Below, one piece after another: positions 9,117-17,202 of a stretch of DNA of 64,000 nucleotides. Position 1 is the first letter of the stretch; every line of letters begins with the position of its first letter. A program made the position numbers and the translations under genes. The stretch spans positions 47,292 to 111,291 of the forward strand of contig NZ_NMUL01000051.1 in NCBI RefSeq assembly GCF_002234595.1, read 5' to 3'. The notes below the pieces were generated by a model, which saw only the letters and a list, made by a program, of their open reading frames with translations, had not been told where the DNA came from and made no database searches. This DNA is from Amycolatopsis vastitatis. GTDB lineage: Bacteria; Actinomycetota; Actinomycetes; Mycobacteriales; Pseudonocardiaceae.

Positions 9117-10417
9117 CAAAGCGCCTCCTTGGCGGTAACGGCGGCGGTCCCGGCGGGCGACGGCGCCGTGGCGGTGCGCTGGCGGCGCAGGATGACCGTG
9201 CCGATCCCGCCGGACACCAGGGCGAACGCGGCCAGCAGGAAGTACAGGCCCTTCGGGCTCCACGCGATCAGCGCGGGCGTGACGAGGGCAAAGGCGGAGG
9301 CGATGAAGCGGGCGATCGCGATGGTGAAGCCCTGCACGGTCGCGCGGGCGTTCACCGGGAACGACTCCTGCGTCCAGATCTTGTAGAGGGCCTCACCGAT
9401 GAAGGGGAAGGCGATGTTGTAGAGGACCAGTGCGGCGATCATCGCCGGCAGGACAACGCCGCCGGTGACGGCGATCAGCAGCTGGCAGGCGGTGAAGACG
9501 GCGACACCGAAGGCGAAGAACCGGCTGCGCCACTTCGTATCGGCGATGCGGGTGAACACGATCGTACCGACCAACCCGATCAGCGTGGTGCCGAACGACA
9601 ACCCCGTGGCCACGGTCTGCGTCGTGCCACCGACCGTGACGAGGAAGTAGGTCTTGAAGGACCCGAAGGTGTTCGCCACGAGGGTGAAGAACAGGTAGAA
9701 ACCCGCGGTGAGGGCGATCAGCACCAGCGACGTCCGGTTGCGGAGCAGGGTCGCCAACGGCACGGCCTTGGCGGGGTCGACGCCCACCGTCTCGTGCCGT
9801 TCGAGGGCTTCCTCCTCGAGCCGGTGGAACGGTGGGTAGAAGGCACGGAAGGCGAAGGTCGCGACCGCCAGCACGGCGAGCAGGCCGAAGATCATGCTGA
9901 TTCCGGGCACGCCGAGCCCGGAGACGGCGAAGCCCAGGAGGGTCGCCACCACGACGCCGACCGTCCACATGACGTGCGTGAAGGCGACGAGCCGGCCCTG
10001 CGTGCCCTCAGGGGCGCGCTCGGAGAGCACCGCGAGCGAGATGGGCAGGTCCGCGCCGGCGGCCACGCCGAGCACGATCACGCCGGCGACCAGCACGGAG
10101 GCGTTCTGGGCCAGCGCGATCGTCGCGGCCGCGGCCGCGTAGAGCAGGATCGTCAGGGAGAACATCCGGCCGCGGCCCACCAGGTCGGCCAGCCGGCCGC
10201 CGACCAGCGAACCGACGGCGATGAACAGCGTCAGGGCCGAACCCAGCACGCCGACGGTCCAGACATCGAGGTCGAATGCCTTCTTCCACAGGGCCAGGCC
10301 CAGGCCGACCGAGATGATCGCGCCCGAGTCCAGCAGCGACGCCATGCCGGCGGCGACGGCGAGCATCCAGTGTCTGCGGTCGAGCCCGGTGGGCGGCTTG
10401 GCGGTGTTCGCGGCCAT
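9116..10417 (-). CDS. MFS transporter, sugar-porter-like
   Basis: 433 residues with about 12 hydrophobic segments. The loop after helix 2 has the MFS motif GGRLADLVGRGR. The start is the ATG at 10417 because AAGGAGACCCC sits just upstream; the longer open frame to 10495 has no such site. The gene is translationally coupled to the downstream GH78, so transport of a rhamnoside or rhamnose by proton symport is the best guess. The control region holds two GGTAAAACG-type dyads close to the divergently read third repressor region, which suggests LacI-type control. Drug efflux remains possible from the fold alone, but the coupling argues against it. Confidence 0.85.
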   Translation of the reverse strand: MAANTAKPPTGLDRRHWMLAVAAGMASLLDSGAIISVGLGLALWKKAFDLDVWTVGVLGSALTLFIAVGSLVGGRLADLVGRGRMFSLTILLYAAAAATIALAQNASVLVAGVIVLGVAAGADLPISLAVLSERAPEGTQGRLVAFTHVMWTVGVVVATLLGFAVSGLGVPGISMIFGLLAVLAVATFAFRAFYPPFHRLEEEALERHETVGVDPAKAVPLATLLRNRTSLVLIALTAGFYLFFTLVANTFGSFKTYFLVTVGGTTQTVATGLSFGTTLIGLVGTIVFTRIADTKWRSRFFAFGVAVFTACQLLIAVTGGVVLPAMIAALVLYNIAFPFIGEALYKIWTQESFPVNARATVQGFTIAIARFIASAFALVTPALIAWSPKGLYFLLAAFALVSGGIGTVILRRQRTATAPSPAGTAAVTAKEAL

Positions 10418-10453
10418 GGGGTCTCCTTCTTCGTCGAAGCAGCGCGCCGGCCT

Positions 10454-10469
10454 GGTAACACGTTTTACC
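10454..10469. promoter_or_regulatory. LacI-type operator candidate (GGTAACACGTTTTACC)
   Basis: 16-bp dyad, nearly perfect (GGTAAMACG half-sites), 37 bp upstream of the MFS start. It matches the GGTAAAACG half-site at 10532 and GGTAAATCG at 24662, so these three probably belong to one binding specificity. Confidence 0.65.
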
Positions 10470-10531
10470 TCGGCGGCGACGGGATCACACCACATGACCT
10501 CCTATAACTGTCAAGTCCTACAGAGCAACTT

Positions 10532-10547
10532 GGTAAAACGATTTAAT
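10532..10547. promoter_or_regulatory. LacI-type operator candidate (GGTAAAACGATTTAAT)
   Basis: A second copy of the GGTAAAACG half-site about 78 bp from the first, with a weaker right half. Two spaced sites in one promoter region would suit looping or co-operative binding by a LacI tetramer or dimer pair. It lies downstream of the stop codon of the second LacI gene. Confidence 0.5.
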
Positions 10548-10578
10548 CTGCCGGTGCGCTACCCGCTGCGGGAGTAGC

Positions 10579-11742
10579 TCACTGCCGGACGGTCGACGCC
10601 CGCACGACCAGCTCGGGCGAGAACTCGATCTGCGGCCGGGGCAGGTGCGGGGTGCCGCGCTCCCCGGCCGAGCCGAGCGCGTCGATCTCGGCGAAGAGCA
10701 GGTCGGCCGCCGCCGTGCCCAGCTCGGCGTGCGGCGTCCGGATGGTGGTGAGCGGCACGATCGTCGATCGGGCGAACTCGATGTCGTCGTAGCCCACCAC
10801 GGCGATGTCGGACGGTACGCTGACGACCTTCGAGGACACAAAGGCCTGGACGACGCCGATGGCGAGCAGGTCGTTCGCGCAGAACAGCGCGTCGGGACGC
10901 TCGGAAGGCGGTCGTCTCGCGATCGCGTCCGCGCAGGCGATCCCGGCCTCGACCGAGCGCTCGGGCACCGGGATGACTTCCAGGGTGACGCCGGGGGCCG
11001 AGTGGACCGCCGACAGCGCGCCGTTGAGCCGGTCGGCCACCTGCTTCAGCGCGAGCGAGGACGAGACGAACCCGATGCGCTTGCGGCCCAGCTCGACGAG
11101 GTGGGCGGCGGCCAGCTTGCCGCCGGCGACGTGGTCGATGGACACGGACGCCTGCTCCGGCGATTCGGCGTGGCGCGCACTGAGCACGCTCGCGATGCCG
11201 AACGAGCGCATCCGGGCCAGCTCGGCCTCGACGTTGCCGACCGGCGCGATGATGACCCCGCTGACCAGCTGCTTGGCGAACAGCTGCAGGTAGCTGCGCT
11301 CGCGCTGCTCGGAGCCGGTGTCGTTGGCCATCAGCATGTACATGCCCTCGGCCGAGACCCGCCGCTCGATCGCCGCGGCGATCTCGGGCGTAGTGGCTCC
11401 GGCCAGTTCGAACGCGATGTAACCGATCACCGGGCTGACGCCGGTCCGGAGGGTGCGGGCGGCGTCGTTCGGCACGAACCCGAGAGCATCAACGGCCTGC
11501 TGGATCCGCTGCCTCGTCGCGTCGGACAGCTTCCGCGGCTTGTGGAAGTAGTTCGACACCGAGGCAGGCGACACCCTGGCCAGCTCGGCGACGTCGCGAA
11601 TCGTGACCCTGTTCAGCCGACTGTTCCTCTCGCACGCCCATGGACTCGCGGCCCATGTTAGTGCAGACGCGTGAACGGCGGCCCGCCGCTGACCAGGGCG
11701 GAAGCCGCGGGCGCGTCCGGTATCGGACAAACGCTTGCCCAT
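10579..11742 (-). CDS. LacI-family transcriptional repressor (second), start uncertain
   Basis: The repressor body is clear: helix-turn-helix TIRDVAELARVSPASVSNYF, hinge, sensor domain and a C-terminal VVGYDDIEFA motif. The start is a problem. The only ATG in frame that leaves the domain intact is at 11742, giving 387 residues with an odd Arg/Trp-rich 42-residue leader and a poor ribosome site. The family usually begins a few residues before the helix-turn-helix. At that place (11616) the frame has CTG, with AGAGG nine bases upstream, so a CTG start giving about 345 residues is conceivable. It lies between the MFS/GH78 operon and the secreted rhamnosidase genes, read divergently from the latter, and probably represses one or both. 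Confidence 0.8.
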   Translation of the reverse strand: MGKRLSDTGRARGFRPGQRRAAVHASALTWAASPWACERNSRLNRVTIRDVAELARVSPASVSNYFHKPRKLSDATRQRIQQAVDALGFVPNDAARTLRTGVSPVIGYIAFELAGATTPEIAAAIERRVSAEGMYMLMANDTGSEQRERSYLQLFAKQLVSGVIIAPVGNVEAELARMRSFGIASVLSARHAESPEQASVSIDHVAGGKLAAAHLVELGRKRIGFVSSSLALKQVADRLNGALSAVHSAPGVTLEVIPVPERSVEAGIACADAIARRPPSERPDALFCANDLLAIGVVQAFVSSKVVSVPSDIAVVGYDDIEFARSTIVPLTTIRTPHAELGTAAADLLFAEIDALGSAGERGTPHLPRPQIEFSPELVVRASTVRQ

Positions 11743-11832
11743 CCCGGCGACGCGTCCGCAAGATGCCCTCCTGGCCTTGTCTCCGGCCGCCCCCGCAACC
11801 CTCCACTCAACGGGGAGAGGAAGGCATCGGAA

Positions 11833-14079
11833 TTGAAACGATTCACTTTGACGAGAGCGACACCGCTTCGCCGTCTGGCGACCGTCGGAATGCTCACCGC
11901 CATCGTTCCCGTACTCGCCGCCACGCCCGGTCAGGCTGATCAGGCTTTCGCCCGCCCGGACGCCGCGGCGTGGAAGTCCTACGTGCTCGGGCCGTCGAGC
12001 TCCGACGTCCACGCGAATCGAGTGGACGGCCGCGGCGACGTCAAGCACCCGCAGTCCCTCGTGAGCTCCCACGGGCCGGCGACGACGCTCACCACGGTGG
12101 CGGGTGGCACGCCCGCTTCGGTGCTGCTGGACTTCGGCAAGGAGATCGGCGGCACGCCGTACCTCGACCTCACCCGCGTCACCGGCTCCCCCACGCTCAC
12201 CCTGGTCACCGCCGAAGCCCGCCAGTACATCCGCACCCCGGCCTCGACGACGGTGCCGGCGGCGGTACCCACCGGGACGACCCAAGTTCCACTGGCCTCC
12301 GCGGCGAACCTCGAAGTCGGCAACACGATCACGTTCACGGCCGCGGGAGGTACGCCGGTCACACGCACCATCGCAGCCTTCGACGCCACGGCCCGCACCG
12401 TGACCGTCAAGCCCGCGCTGCCGGCCGATCTCCCGGCGGGTACCGCCGTCAAGACGTCGCCTGGAGCGCCGAGTTCGGACGAGTCCCGCGGCCTCGCCGG
12501 TGTCGGCGGCCCGGACACCTTCCAGCCCACCGCGCCCGGCCGGCTGACCGGCGGGTTCCACGGGGGTTTCCGGTTCGCCCTGCTCACCCTCTCCACCCCC
12601 GGCAGCGTCAGCCTTTCCTCGCTGGGCGTGACCTTCCAAGCGTTCCGCGCGACCCCGGCCGACTACCAGGGCTGGTTCCTCTCCAGCGACGACCAGCTCG
12701 ACCGGATGTGGTACTCCGGTGCGTACACCCTGCAGATGAACCTCAAGGCGCCCGGGGTCAACGGGCTCCCGGACGCCCGGATCTACGACGGCGCCAAGCG
12801 CGACCGCAGCATCTGGACCGGTGACCTGCTCGTCCAGATCCCCACCCTGCTGACCAGCCTCGGCACCGCCGGGGCGCCGTATGTGAAGTCCTCGCTCGAC
12901 ACGTTGCTGGCGACCCAGCGGGCCGACGGCGCGTTCCCGGGCTCCCCGGACTTCTCGAAGCGCACCAACCCGGCGGGTTCGCCGCTGTTCTACTCGAACA
13001 ACTACTCCGGCTACGGACTTCGCGCCTTCGTCGACTACTACCGCTACACCGGCGACAGGGCCTACGTCACCGCCGCGCTTCCCGCGCTGCGCAAGGAACT
13101 CGCGTACAACGACAGCTTCCTCAACGCGAACAACCTCGTCGTCTCCAACGACGGCGACTACTGGCAGGCGACCCAGACGGGGGAAGTCACCAAGTACAGC
13201 ATCGACTACTACATCGTCCTGCGCGAGATGTCCTGGCTGGAGCGCACCGCCGGTTCCCCGGCCCTGGCCGACGGCGACGACGCCAAGGCCGACGCCATCA
13301 AGACCGCGGTCATGAGCAAGCTCTGGAACCCGACGCTGGGCGCGTACGGGCAAAGCAGCACCAAACCCGACGTCGTCGTCGAGGACGCCAACGCCCTGGC
13401 GCTCCAGTACGGCTTCGTCCCGGCCGGTCAGGAGGCGAGGGTCCTCGCCGCGCTGAAGACGCTCTGGACGCCGTACGGCGCCATCATGGGCCCCGGCCTG
13501 CAGGACCCGACCGGGCACACGATCGAGCCGTTCGGCAACGGCATGGAGACGGCCGGCCGATTCTCGACCGGGGACACCGCCGGGGCGCTGGAGCTCATGC
13601 GGCGCACCTGGGGTCCCATGGTGGACAAGCAGAACCCGCTCTACACGGGAGCTTTCTGGGAGTTCAAGAACAGCACCGGCGGCGTCAACCGCGCGACCGC
13701 CAGCCTCGCGCACGGCTGGGCCGCGTCCCCGTCAGTCCAGCTGACCGAGCAGCTCCTCGGGGTCAAGCCGGTCGGTGCCGGCTACCAGACCTGGAGCATC
13801 GCACCCAACCCCGGCACGGTTCGCTCGGCCGCCGGCGCGGTCCCGACCGCGTTCGGCACCATCAAGACACAGTGGACCAACGACCCGCACTCCGGCCGGT
13901 TCACACTCACCGTGCAGGCCGCCCGCGAACACTTCGGGCACCATCACGGTTCCCGTCGGTCGCGGCTCGGTGGTCACCGTCAACGGCTCCAGGGCGAAGT
14001 CGGCAAGCGGTTCAGCAACCTTTGCCGTGCCGGGTGGCACTTACCGGATCACCGTGTCCCAGCGCTGATGGAGGTGTGA
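11833..14079 (+). CDS. Secreted GH78 alpha-L-rhamnosidase-like protein, 3' end frameshifted
   Basis: I place the start at the TTG (11833) because GAGAGGAAGG precedes it and it opens a signal peptide (KRFTLTR, then a hydrophobic run, then the cleavage region TPGQADQ). The frame also stays open back to a GTG at 11671, which has no ribosome site. The catalytic barrel includes DRSIWTGDL, equivalent to the acidic cluster of GH78, and aromatic sugar-site segments such as FYSNNYSGYG. The last 50 codons are out of frame. From about 13,920 the frame 1 base off gives a normal beta-domain ending (NTSGTITVPVGRG ... YRITVSQR, stop at 14068), while the open frame gives His/Arg-rich noise. One extra G within GCCGCCC explains it. 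It is probably co-transcribed with the GH106 gene. Confidence 0.8.
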   Translation: MKRFTLTRATPLRRLATVGMLTAIVPVLAATPGQADQAFARPDAAAWKSYVLGPSSSDVHANRVDGRGDVKHPQSLVSSHGPATTLTTVAGGTPASVLLDFGKEIGGTPYLDLTRVTGSPTLTLVTAEARQYIRTPASTTVPAAVPTGTTQVPLASAANLEVGNTITFTAAGGTPVTRTIAAFDATARTVTVKPALPADLPAGTAVKTSPGAPSSDESRGLAGVGGPDTFQPTAPGRLTGGFHGGFRFALLTLSTPGSVSLSSLGVTFQAFRATPADYQGWFLSSDDQLDRMWYSGAYTLQMNLKAPGVNGLPDARIYDGAKRDRSIWTGDLLVQIPTLLTSLGTAGAPYVKSSLDTLLATQRADGAFPGSPDFSKRTNPAGSPLFYSNNYSGYGLRAFVDYYRYTGDRAYVTAALPALRKELAYNDSFLNANNLVVSNDGDYWQATQTGEVTKYSIDYYIVLREMSWLERTAGSPALADGDDAKADAIKTAVMSKLWNPTLGAYGQSSTKPDVVVEDANALALQYGFVPAGQEARVLAALKTLWTPYGAIMGPGLQDPTGHTIEPFGNGMETAGRFSTGDTAGALELMRRTWGPMVDKQNPLYTGAFWEFKNSTGGVNRATASLAHGWAASPSVQLTEQLLGVKPVGAGYQTWSIAPNPGTVRSAAGAVPTAFGTIKTQWTNDPHSGRFTLTVQAAREHFGHHHGSRRSRLGGHRQRLQGEVGKRFSNLCRAGWHLPDHRVPALMEV
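11834..11845. promoter_or_regulatory. LacI-type operator-like site overlapping a TTG start
   Basis: TTGAAACGATTCAC shares the TTGAAACG half-site with the dyad at 5144-5159 and begins exactly at the proposed TTG start codon of the secreted GH78 gene. Binding here would block transcription elongation or initiation close to the start. The dyad is imperfect (4 of 6), so this is tentative. Confidence 0.35.
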
Positions 14080-14080
14080 C

Positions 14081-17000
14081 ATGCGCTTGTCCGCAACACC
14101 GAGAAAACACTTCGTGTCCCTCGTGGCCGTCGGCGTTCTGGCCGCGTTGACCATGGTTCCCGCGGCCGCCGCGGGACCGGAGCCCGACGCGTCGATCGCA
14201 GGCACGGATTCTTTGCAGACTCTCGCCGGCGGCCTCTCCCCCACCCAGTTCGCCCACCCGGACAACCACTTCAAGCCGGCCATGCGCTGGTGGTGGCAGA
14301 AACCGCTCGACGACACCGAAGCGCTGCGCGAACTGCAGGTGATCGCCGACGCCGGGTTCGGCGAAATCGAGATCGCGTTCTCCGCCGGAGCATGGGCCAC
14401 CGACGAACAGCGCACCATCCTCGGCCACGTCCTGGACAAGGCCGCGCAGCTCGGCATCAAGATCTCGATGACCATGGGGGCGGCGTGGCCCGTCCAGACC
14501 CCCAGCACCGGTGCCGGGTCGGGCTTCGCCTCCCAGGAACTGCAGTACGGCCGCGTCCACCTGACCGGCGGGCAGAGCTTCTCCGGCCCCGTCACCCCAC
14601 CGATCGACGCGGCCCAGCTGCCCCAAGCCCGGAAGCTGGTCGCGGTCACCGCGGCCCGGGTGGTCGACGCCGGCCCCGACGTGACGACGCCCGGGCAACC
14701 ACCGGCGAAGTCCACCGTCCTCGATCCCGCGTCGCTGACCGACCTCACCGCCCAGGTCAAGGACGGCAACCTCACCTGGCGCGCCCCGGACGGCGGCAAC
14801 TGGGACTTGTTCGCCTTCTGGTCCCGGGAAAACAAGGGCAACTACACGAACCCCTTCGACGCGGACGCCTCGCGCAAGGCCGCCCAGGACCTCGACCAGA
14901 TCCAGATCGGCCAGGACAACGCGCCGAAGCTGAGGAAGGCGGGCGCGGACCTCTTCGAGGACTCCCTGGAACTGCACGGCACGTCCATCTTCTGGACCCC
15001 CAAGATGGAGAGCGAGTTCCGCGGCCGCCGCGGCTACGACATGGCCAAGTACCTGCCGCTTATGTTCGTCCAGGGCGAGTCGGACTTCCCGGTGCCCCCG
15101 AAGGAGCCGAACGCCGACTTCGCGCTGTCCGACGGGTCGGCGGGCAAGATCCGTCACGACTACTACGAGACGCTGACCGACCTCTACATCGGCAACCACT
15201 TGCAGGTGTTCCAGGATTGGGCGAAGCAGTACGGCATGCAGTACAAGGCCCAGGCCGCCTACCTCCAGGACCTGGAGCCGATCCGGAGCTTCCGGTCCCT
15301 GCAGAGCTTCGGGGCCCGGTCGGAAACGGAGTCACTCGACGCCGGTGAGAACCTGCCCATCTCGACCGACGATCCGGCGTGGCGGAACTCCCTCGCCTTC
15401 CAGCAGACAATCGCCTCCAGCGTGCACCAAACGGGCGGCGACCTGCTGAGCGTCGAGCTCGGCGCGTTCTTCAAGCCCGCGTACAGCATGAACCTCGACA
15501 ACTACCGCGACCTGATGGGCAAAGAGTGGGCCGCGGGCGTGTCGCAGCCGTTCATCCACGGCTTCGCGCTGCAGACCGCGGGTGCGGCGTGGCCCGGAAC
15601 GACCCGCTTCGGCGAGACGGTCACCGACAGCTGGAACGACAAGAACTTCCCGCAGTGGTCGAGCTGGGCCGCTCTCAACGGCTACTTCGCCCGCGGAACC
15701 AGCGTCCTCGAAACCGGGACGGCGAAGACCGACGTCGCGGTCTACAGCGACTCGTTCCTGTCCCCGCGGGGGAACCAGTCGCCGTTCGACGCTCATCGCC
15801 TCGAAGAACAGGGCTTCTCCGTCGAATACCTCGACCCGCAAGGCCTGGCGCGAGACTCCCGGCCGGCCAATGGTGAGCTGTTCCCCCGCACCAGTGGTTA
15901 CCACGCCTTGGTGGTCGACCAGCGGGCGATCGGTCACGACGCGGCGGCGGCGATCCTGCGTGCCGCCCACGCGGGCGTCCGCATCGTGTTCGTCGGCGCA
16001 CTACCCGATCACGACACGACTTTCGCTTCGGGCGGTCGCGGCGACGCCGACGTCAAGAACAGTGTCGCCGAGACGCTGAAGCAGCCGTCGGCGGCTCGGG
16101 TGGCGTCCCAGAACGACGTCGCGGGCGCGTTGAAGCGGCTCGGTCTGGCGCCTCGGATGGCCTCCGGCGGTACCCAGGTCCTGTCCCAGTGGCGCGAGGT
16201 CAAGGGCGGGGCGTACGCCTACCTCTACAACCCCAGCGACCACCCGGTGACCTTCACGCCGTCGTTCGGCGTCCAGGGCGTGCCGTCCGAGATGAACCTC
16301 TGGAACGGCACGGTTTCCCCACTGGCCCAGTACACCACGGGCAACGGGCGCACTGCGCTGCCGATGACGCTGCAGGGTCGCGAGGGCAAGGTGATCGCGA
16401 TCGACAAGGACGCACGGTCCGCGGTCCACGTCGTCGGCTCCAGTGCGCCCGAGGGCGGGCAGCTGGCGATCAGCGGCGGGAAGATCGTGTTCCGGGCCAC
16501 CGAGTCGGGAACGCAGGCGTTCCAGCTGTCCACCGGCCGCACGGTCGACGTCACCACCGAAGTCCCTGACTCCGACCGGCCGCTGTCCGGGCCGCCGTCA
16601 TCCCGTCCGTCGGTGATCGAGCCGTGGAGCCCGTGGTCGCTGTCGGTCAAGTCGGTGACCCCCACGGGCGGCGCGACGGTGACGGTACCCAGCGGTCTAG
16701 GCGACTCGCAGTTCCAGCAGTTCCGGCTCAAGGACTGGCGGGACATCACCGACCTGTCCGGTGAGTCCGGGGTGGGCACGTACACGGCGAACACAGTCTT
16801 GCCGGACGGCTGGCGCAATGCCGGCGGCGTGCAGCTGGACCTCGGGCACGTCGACGGGACGGCCGACATCTCGGTCAACGGCCAGCTCGTCGGCAACCAG
16901 ATCACCGACGGCAGGCAGTGGGACATCGGGCGCTGGCTGCATCCGGGGACGAACACCGTCCAGATCACGGTGCGGACGACGCTGCGCAACGCAGTGTCCA

Positions 17001-17098
17001 AGTACAACAAGAAGTCGACGGCGAGCCAGCCGTACGGTCTTCGAGGACCGGTGACGTTGACGCCGTTCCGCGACGCGGTGGTCTTCGGCGGGAGGTAG
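14081..17098 (+). CDS. Secreted alpha-L-rhamnosidase, GH106 family
   Basis: 1005 residues. The N-terminus is a classical signal peptide (RLSATPRKHF, hydrophobic core, cleavage near PAAAAG). The mature protein opens with the GH106 hallmark PAMRWWWQKPL, followed by a TIM-barrel-type region (FGEIEIAF, ISMTMGAAWP). It ends with a galactose-binding-like beta-sandwich (VQLDLGHVDGTADISVNGQ). GH106 enzymes are calcium-dependent inverting alpha-L-rhamnosidases, known from rhamnogalacturonan-II and flavonoid rhamnoside breakdown. The ATG follows GGAGGTGTGAC. It begins 2 bp after the longer stop of the upstream GH78, so both would be on one transcript. Having GH78 and GH106 side by side suggests two different rhamnose linkages in the target. 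Confidence 0.88.
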   Translation: MRLSATPRKHFVSLVAVGVLAALTMVPAAAAGPEPDASIAGTDSLQTLAGGLSPTQFAHPDNHFKPAMRWWWQKPLDDTEALRELQVIADAGFGEIEIAFSAGAWATDEQRTILGHVLDKAAQLGIKISMTMGAAWPVQTPSTGAGSGFASQELQYGRVHLTGGQSFSGPVTPPIDAAQLPQARKLVAVTAARVVDAGPDVTTPGQPPAKSTVLDPASLTDLTAQVKDGNLTWRAPDGGNWDLFAFWSRENKGNYTNPFDADASRKAAQDLDQIQIGQDNAPKLRKAGADLFEDSLELHGTSIFWTPKMESEFRGRRGYDMAKYLPLMFVQGESDFPVPPKEPNADFALSDGSAGKIRHDYYETLTDLYIGNHLQVFQDWAKQYGMQYKAQAAYLQDLEPIRSFRSLQSFGARSETESLDAGENLPISTDDPAWRNSLAFQQTIASSVHQTGGDLLSVELGAFFKPAYSMNLDNYRDLMGKEWAAGVSQPFIHGFALQTAGAAWPGTTRFGETVTDSWNDKNFPQWSSWAALNGYFARGTSVLETGTAKTDVAVYSDSFLSPRGNQSPFDAHRLEEQGFSVEYLDPQGLARDSRPANGELFPRTSGYHALVVDQRAIGHDAAAAILRAAHAGVRIVFVGALPDHDTTFASGGRGDADVKNSVAETLKQPSAARVASQNDVAGALKRLGLAPRMASGGTQVLSQWREVKGGAYAYLYNPSDHPVTFTPSFGVQGVPSEMNLWNGTVSPLAQYTTGNGRTALPMTLQGREGKVIAIDKDARSAVHVVGSSAPEGGQLAISGGKIVFRATESGTQAFQLSTGRTVDVTTEVPDSDRPLSGPPSSRPSVIEPWSPWSLSVKSVTPTGGATVTVPSGLGDSQFQQFRLKDWRDITDLSGESGVGTYTANTVLPDGWRNAGGVQLDLGHVDGTADISVNGQLVGNQITDGRQWDIGRWLHPGTNTVQITVRTTLRNAVSKYNKKSTASQPYGLRGPVTLTPFRDAVVFGGR

Positions 17099-17156
17099 CC
17101 GAATCCGTGCAGACTCCGAGGAGGCGCCGATCCTGCGCCTGCTCGGCTTTACGAAC

Positions 17157-17191
17157 CGAAGCGGCGCCGAGGAGTCCTCGGCGCCGCTTCG
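17157..17191. terminator. Bidirectional terminator, perfect 17-bp stem
   Basis: A perfect inverted repeat of 17 bp with a single central base (arm CGAAGCGGCGCCGAGGA) lies between the stop codons of the convergent GH106 and GH3 genes. It has no long T tract, but such strong hairpins are the usual terminators in high-GC actinomycetes and would serve both strands. Confidence 0.85.
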
Positions 17192-17202
17192 TCCGACACG
17201 GT

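Noticed and set aside
6411..9386. 991-codon open frame on the plus strand
   Set aside because: Exactly antisense to the second GH78 gene, Arg/Gly-rich without any protein motif; a GC-rich shadow.
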